Assembly: GCA_963803015.1 (NCBI GenBank)
Contig: CAWDKV010000011.1
Coordinates: 782,236 to 846,235 of the forward strand
DNA: 64,000 nucleotides
Source of the DNA: Berkiella sp963803015
GTDB taxonomy: Bacteria > Pseudomonadota > Gammaproteobacteria > Berkiellales > Berkiellaceae
Reading direction: 5' to 3'
Below are positions 1 to 8,981 of this stretch, in pieces. A program made the position numbers and the translations under genes. Under the pieces are notes generated by a model. That model saw only the letters and a list, made by a program, of their open reading frames with translations, did no database searches and was not told the origin of the DNA. Within the stretch, counting starts at the first letter, position 1; every line of letters begins with the position of its first letter.

Positions 1-172
1 CATTGCTGACAAATGAAGGATGCTGCGATTCAAGAGTTTGCAACTCACGAAATAAAGTATCGTATTCTAAATCAGAAACAATGGGTTCATCTAAAATATA
101 GTAGCGATAATTATGTTCATTAATTTTTTCTCTTAGCCACAAAATTTTCTGATGTACAGTAGAATCACCCAT
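1..172 (-). CDS. ligA: NAD+-dependent DNA ligase, N-terminal fragment (cut by window edge)
   Basis: Reading the minus strand from an ATG at 172 gives 57 residues that run off the window. They include LREKINEHNYRYYILDEP and SDLEYDTLFREL, the start of the Ia/adenylation region of bacterial NAD+-dependent DNA ligases, where the conserved tyrosines and the DxEYD motif help bind NAD+. The enzyme seals nicks during replication and repair using NAD+. The gene begins 33 bases after the zipA stop, and zipA-ligA is a common gammaproteobacterial pair, which supports the call. A GGAAAG about 14 bases upstream is the only ribosome-site candidate, so expression may depend on coupling to zipA. Only the N-terminus is visible, so nothing can be said about the catalytic lysine or the BRCT domain. 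Confidence 0.9.
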   Translation of the reverse strand, partial: MGDSTVHQKILWLREKINEHNYRYYILDEPIVSDLEYDTLFRELQTLESQHPSFVSN

Positions 173-205
173 TTTTTCAATCTTTCCACAACTTTATCCT
201 GCACT

Positions 206-922
206 CTACTGACTAGCGATTTTTTGAACTGTGTCTTCTCGATTGAGATAGTCTTTTATCGTATTACGATACTCATTAATCAGCTGAGCTGTTAATAAAT
301 TATCGTTACTATCTAAGATCTCACCATTTAGCTGAACAGCAATTATTCTTAGATTTTTTAACATTTTATCGAAAGCTTCAAGCGGCTCAAAAGATTTTGA
401 AAGGACCATAAAGAGTAAAATACCAGGATAATTATTCTGTACCATCTCTTCTTCATTAAAGATGCCTGGTTCCAGCAAGGAAGCCACACTAAATAAAATG
501 GGTTTCTCCAGGGAATCATCACCATATTGATGAAATAGTTTTTGTTTGCCTAGACTAAAACCATTCCCTTTTAAGGAAGAAAGAATTAAGCGTCCAGGAA
601 TAGAATCTTGCTGCTTTGGCACAATGCTAAAGGCGATATATTCCTGAGGTTGAGGTTTCATTTTATTTTCTTGTTGAAAGCTCTGTGCTGCATCCTCGGG
701 AAGAGGGATAGCAGAAGGTTTTTCTGTTAGCAAAGGTTCATTATTATAATCCTGAAGCAAAGGATCCATTTCATGATTTTTATTTTCTACTTTACGAATT
801 ATTACTTCTTCATCAAATTCCTCATTAACAAGATTCTGCTTTTTGTTTTTATTTTTTTGCAAAGCCTTAAAAAGGATATAAAGACTTAATAATACGGCAA
901 ATATGCTTAATAATAACTGCAT
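206..922 (-). CDS. zipA: Cell division protein ZipA
   Basis: ZipA anchors FtsZ to the inner membrane and helps build the division septum. The 238-residue protein has the family layout: one N-terminal membrane segment (about residues 3-21), a charged, proline- and glutamine-containing linker (about 22-95), and a C-terminal FtsZ-binding domain. That domain shows the family signatures EPGIF, PGILLFMVLS, the AFDKML helix and a closing LINEYRNTIKDYL helix. It is shorter than E. coli ZipA (328 residues), mainly in the linker. It lies 21 bases downstream of smc and 33 upstream of ligA on the same strand, so the three are probably co-transcribed. The context and C-terminal motifs make this call secure, although ZipA diverges quickly. 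Confidence 0.9.
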   Translation of the reverse strand: MQLLLSIFAVLLSLYILFKALQKNKNKKQNLVNEEFDEEVIIRKVENKNHEMDPLLQDYNNEPLLTEKPSAIPLPEDAAQSFQQENKMKPQPQEYIAFSIVPKQQDSIPGRLILSSLKGNGFSLGKQKLFHQYGDDSLEKPILFSVASLLEPGIFNEEEMVQNNYPGILLFMVLSKSFEPLEAFDKMLKNLRIIAVQLNGEILDSNDNLLTAQLINEYRNTIKDYLNREDTVQKIASQ

Positions 923-943
923 TATTCAACCTCTCTCATTTGT

Positions 944-3900
944 TCATGCATCAATCAATGATTGTGCGGCAGTCAAATCCACTGTCACAAGCCGTGAAAC
1001 ACCTGGCTCACGCATCGTAACACCCTGCAATTGCTCAGCCATTTCAATCGTCACTTTATTGTGACTAACATAAATAAATTGTACCGATTTTGACATTTCT
1101 CGCACTAAATTACAGAAACGCCCTACGTTTGTATCATCTAATGGGGCATCGACCTCGTCTAGCATACAAAAAGGAGCCGGATTTAACTGAAAAATAGCAA
1201 ACACTAATGCTACAGCTGTTAGCGCTTTTTCGCCTCCAGAGAGTTGCATTATCGTGCTATTCTTTTTCCCTGGTGGTCTAGCCATCAGGGTTATTCCTGT
1301 ATCAAGCAAATCCTCTCCAGTCATAGAGAGACTGGCTTGCCCTCCCCCGAATAAACAAGGGAAAAGCCTCATAAATTCATCATTCACTTTATCAAAAGTT
1401 TCTTTAAACTTATTTCTTGTTTCTTTATCAATTTTTTTGATGGCATCTTCTAAAGTCGTCAAAGCCTCAGTTAAATCGTTAATTTGTGATTCTAAGTACT
1501 CAAAGCGTTGCTTTGCCGCATCAAATTCTTCTATGGCTGCCAAATTAATGGCGCCCAATTTTTGGATTTTATTTTCTATACTTTCTAGATCAGCCTGCCA
1601 CTTTTCCTCTGAAGCTTCAAGAGGTAAGGTTTCCAGCAGCTGTTCTATGGAAAATTGGGTCTTATTTAATTTTTCAAGCGCGTTTTCTCGATGAACGCTC
1701 AAAGCTTGCAATTGCAATTTATTTTGCTCTAATTGCTCGCGGTAATTACTGATCTTCTTTTCATGCTCTGAAAGCTGTAGTTCAATCTGACGCAGATTAT
1801 TTTCAATTTCAGCAACTAAATCCCGCGCTTCATTCAAAGCATTTTCCGTAGTAATTCTTCCTGAAATCTTTTCGGTTAAAACTTCTTTCAGATCCATAAC
1901 AGGATCATTATTTTTAACCAGCGATTCTTCAATCTGTTTCACTCTAGATGCTGCATTTTCAATTTGCTGTTTAAAACGATCGACATTCTCTGTTAATGCA
2001 ATAGATTGCGTTTTAAAAGTTTGCATTTTAAGTTCAATGGCATGTAAGGTTTCTTTAGATTCTCTTGCTTTATTACGCGCAGTTGCCACTTCTTCTTGTA
2101 AATTATTTTTACGCGCAGCCATACTCTCTTGTTGCTGCATGAAAGAAGCCATGTCTTCAAGTGCTTGTTGCAAACTTAATCGCGCAGCATTAATCTCTTT
2201 TTGCATCTCACTTAAATATTGTTCAGACTCGATCAATTCTTGCTGAACTTGCTCATAAGCATGTTGATTTTGTTCTAAGCGATTTTTATTAATCTTCAAC
2301 TCACTTTGTAGAGAAGATAATTCTTGCTGAATCTTGTTTTTCTCTTGTTGAAGATTTTCTTTTTCACTATTAAAACTATTCAACCGAGACTCTTCGCTCT
2401 CAAGCTCAGTTTGTAATTGATCTAATTTTTCTATTTCAATTTCTAATTGGTTCAAGAGCGCTTTTAATTTTTCTTCTCTGGCAAGGATCCCATCTTCTTG
2501 GTTTTTCGTTTTGGCTTTTATTTTCAACCAACTTTGACTTAACCACCAGCCCTCAGAGGTAATAACAGATTCCCCTTCTTTTAAAGTAGGCAAGAAAAGC
2601 ATGGCATCCGATAATGTTTGACAAGCTTTGACTTTAGCTAAAAGATTAAAAATATCTTGAGGTAATAAATTAGCACCCTGAATATGATTGACTAAGCGAG
2701 GAGAATTGTCGTCGTCTCTTCTTTCAGATTGCGCTCCCTCTTTTTGCGCAATGACACTCAAACCAATTCCTTGCAAACTTGGAAGCTGCTCTCTAATCGC
2801 TGACAACTCTCCTTGCTCTACAGTCAAGGCATCGATGAACTCACCCAGTACCGTTTCTACAGCATTTTCCCAACCTTTTTCAACAGTTATGTTTTCTACT
2901 AAAAAGGATTTATCTGCTAAGCCTTGTGCTAAGAGCCATTGTTGTTTCGCTTTTTCATCTTTACCCAGAGCCGCTTGCTGTAATGCTTTAAGAGCTGCTT
3001 GCTGATTTTGAATTTCATTGACTTTTTGTTGTTGCACTTTAATAGCAGGCCGCAGCGTGCTTATCGATTGGGTAACTGTTTCTTTTTCTTGATGCAACGC
3101 TGTCAATTTATCGGCAACAAAATCAAATTGTTGCTCATGGATAGCAATTTTCTCTTCAAACACAGCAAGAGAACTCATATCACTGCTTTGTAGTTCAGCC
3201 TTTTTAGCTTGTAAACGATTTTGACGATCGCTAATTTGTTGGATCTGTCTTTCGAGCTGGGTAATCTTGGCTTTTTCTGCTTCTGCTTGCTTGGTCGGTA
3301 ATACTGCTTTTTCTTGTAATAGAGTTGCACTCTCGCGCCATTCTTCTAGAGCGAACTCTGCTTCTTGCTGAATATCTTGTGCTTGGACTAAACGTTCAGC
3401 CAATTCTTCAAACTGAGGTTCGATTTCCTCAAGATGAATTTGTAGTTCAAGTAAAGTTGCGCTACTTTCTTCTAATAATCTTTCCGAGGTAACTAAAGTT
3501 TCTGTTGCTTGTGCTTTATCTGTTAATAACTGTTCATGCCTTTCTTGATGATGCGAAATGGCTTGTTCTAATTTAGAAATTTCAGCGCCTTCACTATAGT
3601 AGGCTTTTTGTACTTCATTTAAATTGTCATGCGCTCTGGTTTGTTCTAAGCGTTGCTTTTCTTGTTGGGTCTTTAGGTGCTGAAAGTCTGCTAATTGTTC
3701 TTCTAAAAAGACAGCGGCTTCTCTGACTCTGGCTTCGTACTCTTTAATTTGCTGATCAATGCGATTCCAAGAAAGCGCTGTTAGCTGAGCGCTCAGCGTT
3801 TGCTGTTCTTCTTGTAGTGTTTTATAACGTTGAGCAGTCTGCGATTGGCGCTGCAAATGTTGCAGCTGCTTTTCTAATTCATTTTTTAGATCATTTAATC

Positions 3901-4477
3901 TGTCAAGATTATCTTGTGTATGGCGGATCCGATTTTCCGTTTCACGACGTCTTTCTTTATATTTCGAGATCCCTGCAGCTTCTTCCAAAAAGATCCGGAG
4001 ATCTTCTGGCTTGGCGTCAATGACGCGAGAAATCATCCCTTGCTCAATAATAGAATAACTTCTAGGCCCAAGTCCTGTGCCTAGGAAAATATCCGTAATG
4101 TCTTTTCGTCGACAACGCTGTCCATTCAAAAAATAGTTGGATTGCCCATCTCGAGTCACTTGTCTCTTAATCGCAATTTCACTATAACTTGCGTACTCTC
4201 CCCCTAATTTACCATCGGTATTTTCAAAGAGAAGTTCAACCATAGCCTGACCAACTGGCTTTCTGGTCGAAGAGCCACTAAAAATGACGTCGGTTGCAGA
4301 ACCGCCACGCAGGTTTTTAGCTGAAGATTCCCCCATCACCCATCTGACGGCATCAATGACATTCGACTTCCCACAGCCATTAGGACCAACAACACCAACT
4401 AAGTTGCTTTTTAGATCCAAGACCATTGGATCGACAAACGATTTAAAGCCAGCTAACTTTATCTTTTGCAAGCGCAT
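944..4477 (-). CDS. smc: Chromosome segregation protein SMC
   Basis: SMC is the ATP-driven core of the condensin-like complex that compacts and separates chromosomes. The 1177-residue length is normal. The N-terminal head has a Walker A GPNGCGKSN at 31-39 and the following VIDAVRWVMGE. A coiled coil, rich in Gln and Glu, runs from about 170 to 500 and again from 665 to 990. The hinge lies near 510-660. The C-terminal head has the ABC signature LSGGEKALTAVA at about 1079 and a Walker B CMLDEVDAPLD near 1106. All ATPase motifs look intact. The gene follows a helicase-like gene (61-base gap) and precedes zipA. Many gammaproteobacteria use MukBEF instead; a true SMC fits Legionella- or Pseudomonas-type lineages. 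Confidence 0.97.
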   Translation of the reverse strand: MRLQKIKLAGFKSFVDPMVLDLKSNLVGVVGPNGCGKSNVIDAVRWVMGESSAKNLRGGSATDVIFSGSSTRKPVGQAMVELLFENTDGKLGGEYASYSEIAIKRQVTRDGQSNYFLNGQRCRRKDITDIFLGTGLGPRSYSIIEQGMISRVIDAKPEDLRIFLEEAAGISKYKERRRETENRIRHTQDNLDRLNDLKNELEKQLQHLQRQSQTAQRYKTLQEEQQTLSAQLTALSWNRIDQQIKEYEARVREAAVFLEEQLADFQHLKTQQEKQRLEQTRAHDNLNEVQKAYYSEGAEISKLEQAISHHQERHEQLLTDKAQATETLVTSERLLEESSATLLELQIHLEEIEPQFEELAERLVQAQDIQQEAEFALEEWRESATLLQEKAVLPTKQAEAEKAKITQLERQIQQISDRQNRLQAKKAELQSSDMSSLAVFEEKIAIHEQQFDFVADKLTALHQEKETVTQSISTLRPAIKVQQQKVNEIQNQQAALKALQQAALGKDEKAKQQWLLAQGLADKSFLVENITVEKGWENAVETVLGEFIDALTVEQGELSAIREQLPSLQGIGLSVIAQKEGAQSERRDDDNSPRLVNHIQGANLLPQDIFNLLAKVKACQTLSDAMLFLPTLKEGESVITSEGWWLSQSWLKIKAKTKNQEDGILAREEKLKALLNQLEIEIEKLDQLQTELESEESRLNSFNSEKENLQQEKNKIQQELSSLQSELKINKNRLEQNQHAYEQVQQELIESEQYLSEMQKEINAARLSLQQALEDMASFMQQQESMAARKNNLQEEVATARNKARESKETLHAIELKMQTFKTQSIALTENVDRFKQQIENAASRVKQIEESLVKNNDPVMDLKEVLTEKISGRITTENALNEARDLVAEIENNLRQIELQLSEHEKKISNYREQLEQNKLQLQALSVHRENALEKLNKTQFSIEQLLETLPLEASEEKWQADLESIENKIQKLGAINLAAIEEFDAAKQRFEYLESQINDLTEALTTLEDAIKKIDKETRNKFKETFDKVNDEFMRLFPCLFGGGQASLSMTGEDLLDTGITLMARPPGKKNSTIMQLSGGEKALTAVALVFAIFQLNPAPFCMLDEVDAPLDDTNVGRFCNLVREMSKSVQFIYVSHNKVTIEMAEQLQGVTMREPGVSRLVTVDLTAAQSLIDA

Positions 4478-4538
4478 GAGTAAAAACCTGTCAATGAAAT
4501 TGAGTAATGTCTACAAATTGAGGCCATTATAGCACGCA

Positions 4539-7136
4539 TCATGCTAAATCCACTGAGTCGGCTGTCTCTTCACTATGATTCATACTAATAACTTTTGCCA
4601 AACAGCCTGAAGGACTATGCATTTTGGGATCAAAAACCCTAAGATCGCCTATTAACCAAAAGGTCTCGACAGCCCTGACAATGAGGCTATAAATCCAATT
4701 ATCCCCTTGATCAAACACAAAAGGCCGTGGCTCTTCTATGGTATAAACCGGTGAGAAAACGACACAATCCCATGAGGTGGCGGCCAATTGATAAAATGTT
4801 GAAACTTCGCAATGCAGTTGATGTTGCGATAAAAGTGCCTTTAATAACTGCTTTTGAGCAACAAAAGAGGTTACCACAATAACCCCTTTGCTTTTATTGG
4901 CATAGGGTCCACTTTTTAACCAATCAATGATAGCTTGCGCTTCTAATAAATTGACACATCCGTCAAGCTGATATTCGCATTTCCCTTTCACATCCAGGGT
5001 ATAAAAAGCAGAAGGTGCTTCTATTTGGCCTTGCTTCAAACCTGGTAAATCTTTTTTATAATTTAAAAAATAGAGAAAATCTTGAAACAGCGGATAAACC
5101 TTTCTTTCTGTTAATGAGAGCACTGGAACAAAATTCCCTTCTTCTTGTAAATGCGTATTTCTCAAAGCAACTTGAAATGCATTGCCTGCACTTATCATCA
5201 TCCCTTTATAGTGCAATTGCTCTATAATCTCATCATCATCAAGTTGAGATTTAACAACACGTTGTTCTTGTTGAACCAAAGTAGTAGCCATTAGCGCTGG
5301 CAGATCTTTTTCATCGCCAAAAATGATTGCCTTTTTTACACTGGCTAATAACGGCGCCACCTGTTGCGGTAACAGTCTATTTGCCTCGTCAATTATAATA
5401 AAATCCGCTTCTTCCTTGATAGAATCTACTGTATGCCACCCCAAAAATGGAGAGGCTTGCCATTTGCACAATTGCCAACCTCTATATAAAGAAGAGGTTG
5501 TTTCATTGTGAGAAGTGGCATTCTCAGGTTGCTTAGCCAACCAATAATATATTGTTAACTGCCACAACTTCTCACTTAATGCATTTTGAATAAAGGAAAA
5601 GAGATCTTCTTTTTTAAATAAACCTTCAGGAAGCTGCAATTGATTATCATCGAGCCATTGTTGCCATATTTTTCCGTGTTTAGAGGTGGCCATTTTGTCT
5701 GTTACAGTTACTAACTGGAGATGAATTTTGGCTCTTAACACTTTAACTTGGCGGATCCTATCCCCTATTTCACTTAAGGTAGAATACTGCTTCGCTACTT
5801 TAGTACTTATGGTTTGAGCCGGCGTTTTTTTAGGATCTCGCCAGGAAAAAAGTCTGGAAAATAACGAATCAGGTTTTTTCTTTTGCATCAAAGACTGCAT
5901 ATCTAGCAGCTCTGAATATTCCAACTCATAAGCTTCATCTTCTTGTTGTAGGGCTTGTAAATATTGCTTGGGGCAGCCTTCTTTACCAAAAACAGCGCCT
6001 AGTCTTTCTTTAAGTGTATTTTCTAATAAATTTAAGCCAGTAATGTAATTTTCATATTGCAACTGTAATTCGTGCTGCAAATATTGAGACAACTCAGCTC
6101 TGTCTACGGTTAGCCCACTCTGAAGGGCCAAACAAAGCGATACAATTTTGTCCTGCTCCTCACTCTTTCCTTTGTGGTATAAAAAATCAGCAGAAAACGG
6201 CTGAATGGGGTATTGAAAATCACTTGTGTAGCGCGCTAGGCGATAAATAGCAGGAACCGTTTGATTAGTCGCAGTTGCAGTGACAATAGCAGAGGCCACA
6301 AGGGTTGCCATCACTTTGTCTTTAGTTGAGCCCACAGGAGAGCCAATCGCAAAGAGTCCTTCCTCTTTAGCAAGTACTTCCCTGACAATCTGGTATTCAT
6401 TTTGACTTAAAGGGTTAGGATCGGGATAACGTCCACAAAATCCCGCTCCTACACTTTGCTCTTCCTCTGCTTCTGCCTCTGAATATTCAATACTGGGATC
6501 TACAATTTGGGCATAGCTCAGTAATATGGGACTTGCCTCTTCCTTATCAAGACATTCACTATAGCGTTGCATAAACGGTAACAGCTTGCGCAACGTTGCC
6601 AGCTCGGCAACATAGGATTTATCTGAAAGAAGATACCCCTTTGCTTTTAATCTCTCTTGCCAAGTACTCTCAGATAAGGCGTCTAATAGCGCAAAACAAG
6701 TGCCATAAAATTGTTGCCAATCTGGAGATTTCGCTTCTTCATCCTCCCAATCAAAACGCAAACATTCTTCAAATTGGTAGATTGATTCCGTTAATAAAAA
6801 ATTGTCTGTTAAGATATCGAATTGACTTGGTGGGATCCAGGGATAATCATCAAAACGTGGCGTAAGAAGCTCTTTACTATATTGAGCGGGGATCCAAAGT
6901 GGGATCCAAGATTGTTTCGGTTTGGTGGAATGTTCCCACACCATTGGCGCAATCCAAACGCTTGAGCCTTGGCAAAAAGGGAGCGCTATTTTTCCAGCCC
7001 GAATCTCTGAACTTGTTACCGCTTGAAAAGGAGAAAGTACTTTTTCAGTTAAAGGTAGTTCATTGGCAAGGTTTTGCCATAAGCATTCCTGCCAAAAATT
7101 TAAGATCTTGAACGCGTCCTGCGGAATTTTTGTCAT
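4539..7136 (-). CDS. Superfamily 1 (DNA2/NAM7-like) helicase relative with degenerate catalytic motifs
   Basis: This 865-residue protein follows the order of SF1 DNA2-like helicases. A Q-motif-like NEYQIV comes first, then a P-loop position, a long insert with coiled-coil character, motif II (IIIDEANRLLP), motif III (GDEKDLPAL), motif IV-like VIVVTSFVAQKQLL, and a C-terminal block ending FWLIGDLRVF. Several catalytic positions are not canonical. The P-loop reads GSPVGSTKDK instead of GPPGTGKT. The motif V position reads TFYQLAATSWDCVVFSP instead of a TVxxFQGxE-type sequence. The motif VI position reads YSLIVRAVE in place of NVAxTRAR. It may therefore bind nucleic acid or scaffold without unwinding it. 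It sits directly upstream of smc on the same strand (61-base gap). The substrate and role are unknown. Confidence 0.6.
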   Translation of the reverse strand: MTKIPQDAFKILNFWQECLWQNLANELPLTEKVLSPFQAVTSSEIRAGKIALPFCQGSSVWIAPMVWEHSTKPKQSWIPLWIPAQYSKELLTPRFDDYPWIPPSQFDILTDNFLLTESIYQFEECLRFDWEDEEAKSPDWQQFYGTCFALLDALSESTWQERLKAKGYLLSDKSYVAELATLRKLLPFMQRYSECLDKEEASPILLSYAQIVDPSIEYSEAEAEEEQSVGAGFCGRYPDPNPLSQNEYQIVREVLAKEEGLFAIGSPVGSTKDKVMATLVASAIVTATATNQTVPAIYRLARYTSDFQYPIQPFSADFLYHKGKSEEQDKIVSLCLALQSGLTVDRAELSQYLQHELQLQYENYITGLNLLENTLKERLGAVFGKEGCPKQYLQALQQEDEAYELEYSELLDMQSLMQKKKPDSLFSRLFSWRDPKKTPAQTISTKVAKQYSTLSEIGDRIRQVKVLRAKIHLQLVTVTDKMATSKHGKIWQQWLDDNQLQLPEGLFKKEDLFSFIQNALSEKLWQLTIYYWLAKQPENATSHNETTSSLYRGWQLCKWQASPFLGWHTVDSIKEEADFIIIDEANRLLPQQVAPLLASVKKAIIFGDEKDLPALMATTLVQQEQRVVKSQLDDDEIIEQLHYKGMMISAGNAFQVALRNTHLQEEGNFVPVLSLTERKVYPLFQDFLYFLNYKKDLPGLKQGQIEAPSAFYTLDVKGKCEYQLDGCVNLLEAQAIIDWLKSGPYANKSKGVIVVTSFVAQKQLLKALLSQHQLHCEVSTFYQLAATSWDCVVFSPVYTIEEPRPFVFDQGDNWIYSLIVRAVETFWLIGDLRVFDPKMHSPSGCLAKVISMNHSEETADSVDLA

Positions 7137-7213
7137 GCTATGTAAACATTATTCTTATTGTGGCCTAAGCTTACCCGAAGTCTGAATCATTGCCAAAAAA
7201 AAAGCTATCTTCG

Positions 7214-7337
7214 CTACCCTTCGCAGATGAATTTTCGGCGTTGTTTGCAAAGCCCCTCTCGCAAAAGTCATGTATTACTTATACACTCCTTTTGAGAGTT
7301 TGCCGCCTAGCCGAAGAATCATCTACTGTGGGTATAC
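7214..7337. repeat. Dispersed palindromic element, divergent copy
   Basis: The ends are imperfect inverted repeats: CTACCCTTCGCAGATGAATT on the left is mirrored by a right end containing ATCATCTACTGTGGGTA. The middle contains TCATGTATT followed by TATACACTCC and a GCCTAG. The same order, GGCGTTG - CTCTCGCA - TCATGTATT - TATACACTCC - GCCTAG, appears on the opposite strand in the elements at 22997-23120 and 38023-38148. This is therefore a third, more diverged member of one family. No convincing gene lies in this 241-base gap. Confidence 0.6.
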
Positions 7338-7377
7338 TTAGTGATAGCTTAAAAAAGAGTGGAGAAAAAGTTAAACC

Positions 7378-7653
7378 TTAAGGTCTAGAACGTCTTGGGT
7401 TGAAATCATCTCTTCGTGAGAATTCTGGCCAAGAGATATCAGGTTGCTGTTGCTTACTAGGGAAATATGTTGGTCTACTTACAATTTCTGGCTGTGCTGC
7501 CATCCCGGGGTTTGATGCGGGAACATATTGCCCAGGGCTCACTACTGGAAAAAATGATCTGGCTTGTTCAGGACTCCAACCACCATGTGCAGCAGCTCTT
7601 GTTCTATCATCACGCTTCGAGAACTCATCAAAGCTTTTAGGGATATCTGCCAC
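7378..7653 (-). CDS. Small hypothetical protein with a duplicated EFS(K/R)RDD motif
   Basis: This is a 91-residue protein of unknown function. A GTG start at 7653 is preceded by AGAGGTG at a suitable distance, which is why this frame is preferred over the overlapping plus-strand frame at 7400-7666. The protein is rich in Pro, Ser, Arg and Gln, has no membrane segment, and is probably unstructured. The same short motif occurs near both ends: FDEFSKRDDRT at about 8-18 and WPEFSRRDDFN at about 75-85. This looks like two copies of one binding peptide around a Pro-rich spacer. It has no recognisable family. Confidence 0.45.
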   Translation of the reverse strand: MADIPKSFDEFSKRDDRTRAAAHGGWSPEQARSFFPVVSPGQYVPASNPGMAAQPEIVSRPTYFPSKQQQPDISWPEFSRRDDFNPRRSRP

Positions 7654-7718
7654 TTGGCACCTCTAGCTAGACTAATTTGGCACAGTGTAGCTGAGAAAAC
7701 AGTAGGTTGTCTAGTGGA

Positions 7719-7910
7719 TTAAAAATCCTTCAAAATGGGATTGAGGGTTTCTTCGACAACATTGTCACGCTTCATCGCTACTTTTCTACTCTTTTCCATT
7801 TCTTTACGCACTGAGTCTGGTACATTCTTACGATTTTTATCATAATCACGCAGAAATTGATCAATTTCCGTCATAAAGCCCGTTCGAATAATCCCTCGTT
7901 TAGCCACCAC
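7719..7910 (-). CDS. Small conserved-looking hypothetical protein coupled to nfuA
   Basis: The open frame could begin at 7967, but the best start is the GTG at 7910 (or 7907). It overlaps the nfuA stop and has the purine-rich AGAAGGGGGAC just upstream, inside the nfuA 3' end. The product is about 63 residues, highly charged and probably helical: TEIDQFLRDYDKNRKN, then KEMEKSRKVAMKRDNV, ending NPILKDF. It resembles in style the small charged proteins of Legionella and Coxiella that end in a W/L-x-x-F motif, but no family assignment is possible without a search. The overlap implies translational coupling with nfuA. Confidence 0.55.
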   Translation of the reverse strand: MVAKRGIIRTGFMTEIDQFLRDYDKNRKNVPDSVRKEMEKSRKVAMKRDNVVEETLNPILKDF

Positions 7911-8529
7911 AATGTCCCCCTTCTGTATAGTAAGGATTTTCACCTTGAGTGTGATCCGTAATATCAATCACAGCGGTTAGCTCAGGTAATTGAGCCAATA
8001 AGGTTTTTTCTATTCCCTGTTTTAAAGTGACATCTGCCATGCCACAACCATGGCAACCCCCACCGAAACGTAAGACTGCTTCATTATTTGGTGTGACTTC
8101 CACTAAGCTCACCATTCCACCATGACTCGCTAAGTTAGGATTAACTTCAGTTTGCAAAATATAATTAATTTTATCCGCTAAAATAGCGCCGTCTTGGGGT
8201 TTTTGTCCTCGTAGATTCGGTGCGGTAATGGCAAGTTGTCCACCTAATTCGTCTAATTTATAGTCAATATGCGCATCTACTAAATAAGAGACGCTCGACC
8301 TATCTACATAAAGTGTAAAACTAGAGAAATCTAGTGTGATATCCCCTCCCCGGTGATCACCGGGAGGACAAAAAGCAAGACTCACGTGCGAGGTAGGTAA
8401 ACCAGGCTGGTCTAAGAAAATACGTAATCCCATTCCTGGAACATCCTCTTTTTGCAGTAAGGCATTGAAATGATCTTGCGCACTTTCTGTGATATGTATC
8501 TTGACTGGCTCTAACATATTTATACCCAT
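7900..8529 (-). CDS. nfuA: Fe-S cluster carrier protein NfuA
   Basis: NfuA receives iron-sulfur clusters and delivers [4Fe-4S] clusters to target proteins. It is important under oxidative or iron stress. The 209-residue protein has two parts: an N-terminal degenerate A-type carrier domain (about 9-105), and a C-terminal Nfu domain with the cluster-binding CxxC at Cys159 and Cys162 in GGGCHGCGMADVTL. This matches E. coli NfuA in order and length. The assigned start is MGINMLEP. A second ATG at residue 5 (8517) is an equally plausible start because neither has a strong ribosome site. The gene is divergent from the small genes starting at 8691. Confidence 0.95.
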   Translation of the reverse strand: MGINMLEPVKIHITESAQDHFNALLQKEDVPGMGLRIFLDQPGLPTSHVSLAFCPPGDHRGGDITLDFSSFTLYVDRSSVSYLVDAHIDYKLDELGGQLAITAPNLRGQKPQDGAILADKINYILQTEVNPNLASHGGMVSLVEVTPNNEAVLRFGGGCHGCGMADVTLKQGIEKTLLAQLPELTAVIDITDHTQGENPYYTEGGHCGG

Positions 8530-8581
8530 GATTAGGAATTGTTACTAATTCTACTTGATTTGTAACGTTGTTTACTAGTTA

Positions 8582-8590
8582 TGGTATACT
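8582..8590 (+). promoter_or_regulatory. Extended -10 promoter element
   Basis: TGGTATACT fits an extended -10 (TGnTATAAT). A TTGTAA about 19 bases upstream is a weak -35. It lies in the nfuA/8691 divergent gap and points towards the small gene at 8691, giving a leader of about 95 bases. Confidence 0.4.
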
Positions 8591-8690
8591 TGCATCCAGG
8601 CTAAGTTAGAGTGTATATGCTATATATATATCTATGGCCTTAGGCCTAAAGAATCAGGATCGCCTCTACAACGTAGCCACGGAGAGTTGA

Positions 8691-8891
8691 ATGGCTGACA
8701 GAAACGTTTTAGATTTTAGAGCTCAAGCAGAACAAATGATGAAAATTGTTGAGTCTCGTTTACCCAATCAGCGCGCTGCTGCAATTGAATTTCTTATCTT
8801 AAAGTTTAAAGCACTTTATGAGCAAGGCGTTGCTAGTGGCCGACTTTATGAAAAAGAAGGTATTTTTCCCTATTCTCCCTTTCAAGAATAA
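8691..8891 (+). CDS. Small hypothetical protein (66 aa)
   Basis: This is a 66-residue acidic/basic mixed helical protein with no membrane segment: AQAEQMMKIVESRLPNQ, then a hydrophobic helix AAIEFLILKFKALYEQG, and an aromatic tail ending FPYSPFQE. The ATG is preceded by GGAGAGTTGA, a clear ribosome site, and by an extended -10 promoter at 8582-8590. This supports a real gene although the family is not recognised. It is the first of four small plus-strand genes between nfuA and tatD. Confidence 0.55.
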   Translation: MADRNVLDFRAQAEQMMKIVESRLPNQRAAAIEFLILKFKALYEQGVASGRLYEKEGIFPYSPFQE

Positions 8892-8981
8892 CTTCCACTT
8901 TTGTAATTACACATTTATTTAAAAAGCTATGTGCCATACTTATATCATGACTATTTGATATTTCATGTCTAGGTAGTATGT

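Noticed and set aside
7190..7381. 63-codon plus-strand frame
   Set aside because: It coincides with the palindromic element at 7214-7337 and has no ribosome site.
7400..7666. 88-codon plus-strand frame opposite the small protein at 7378-7653
   Set aside because: The minus-strand frame has a well-placed AGAGGTG before its GTG and an internal motif repeat; the plus frame has neither.
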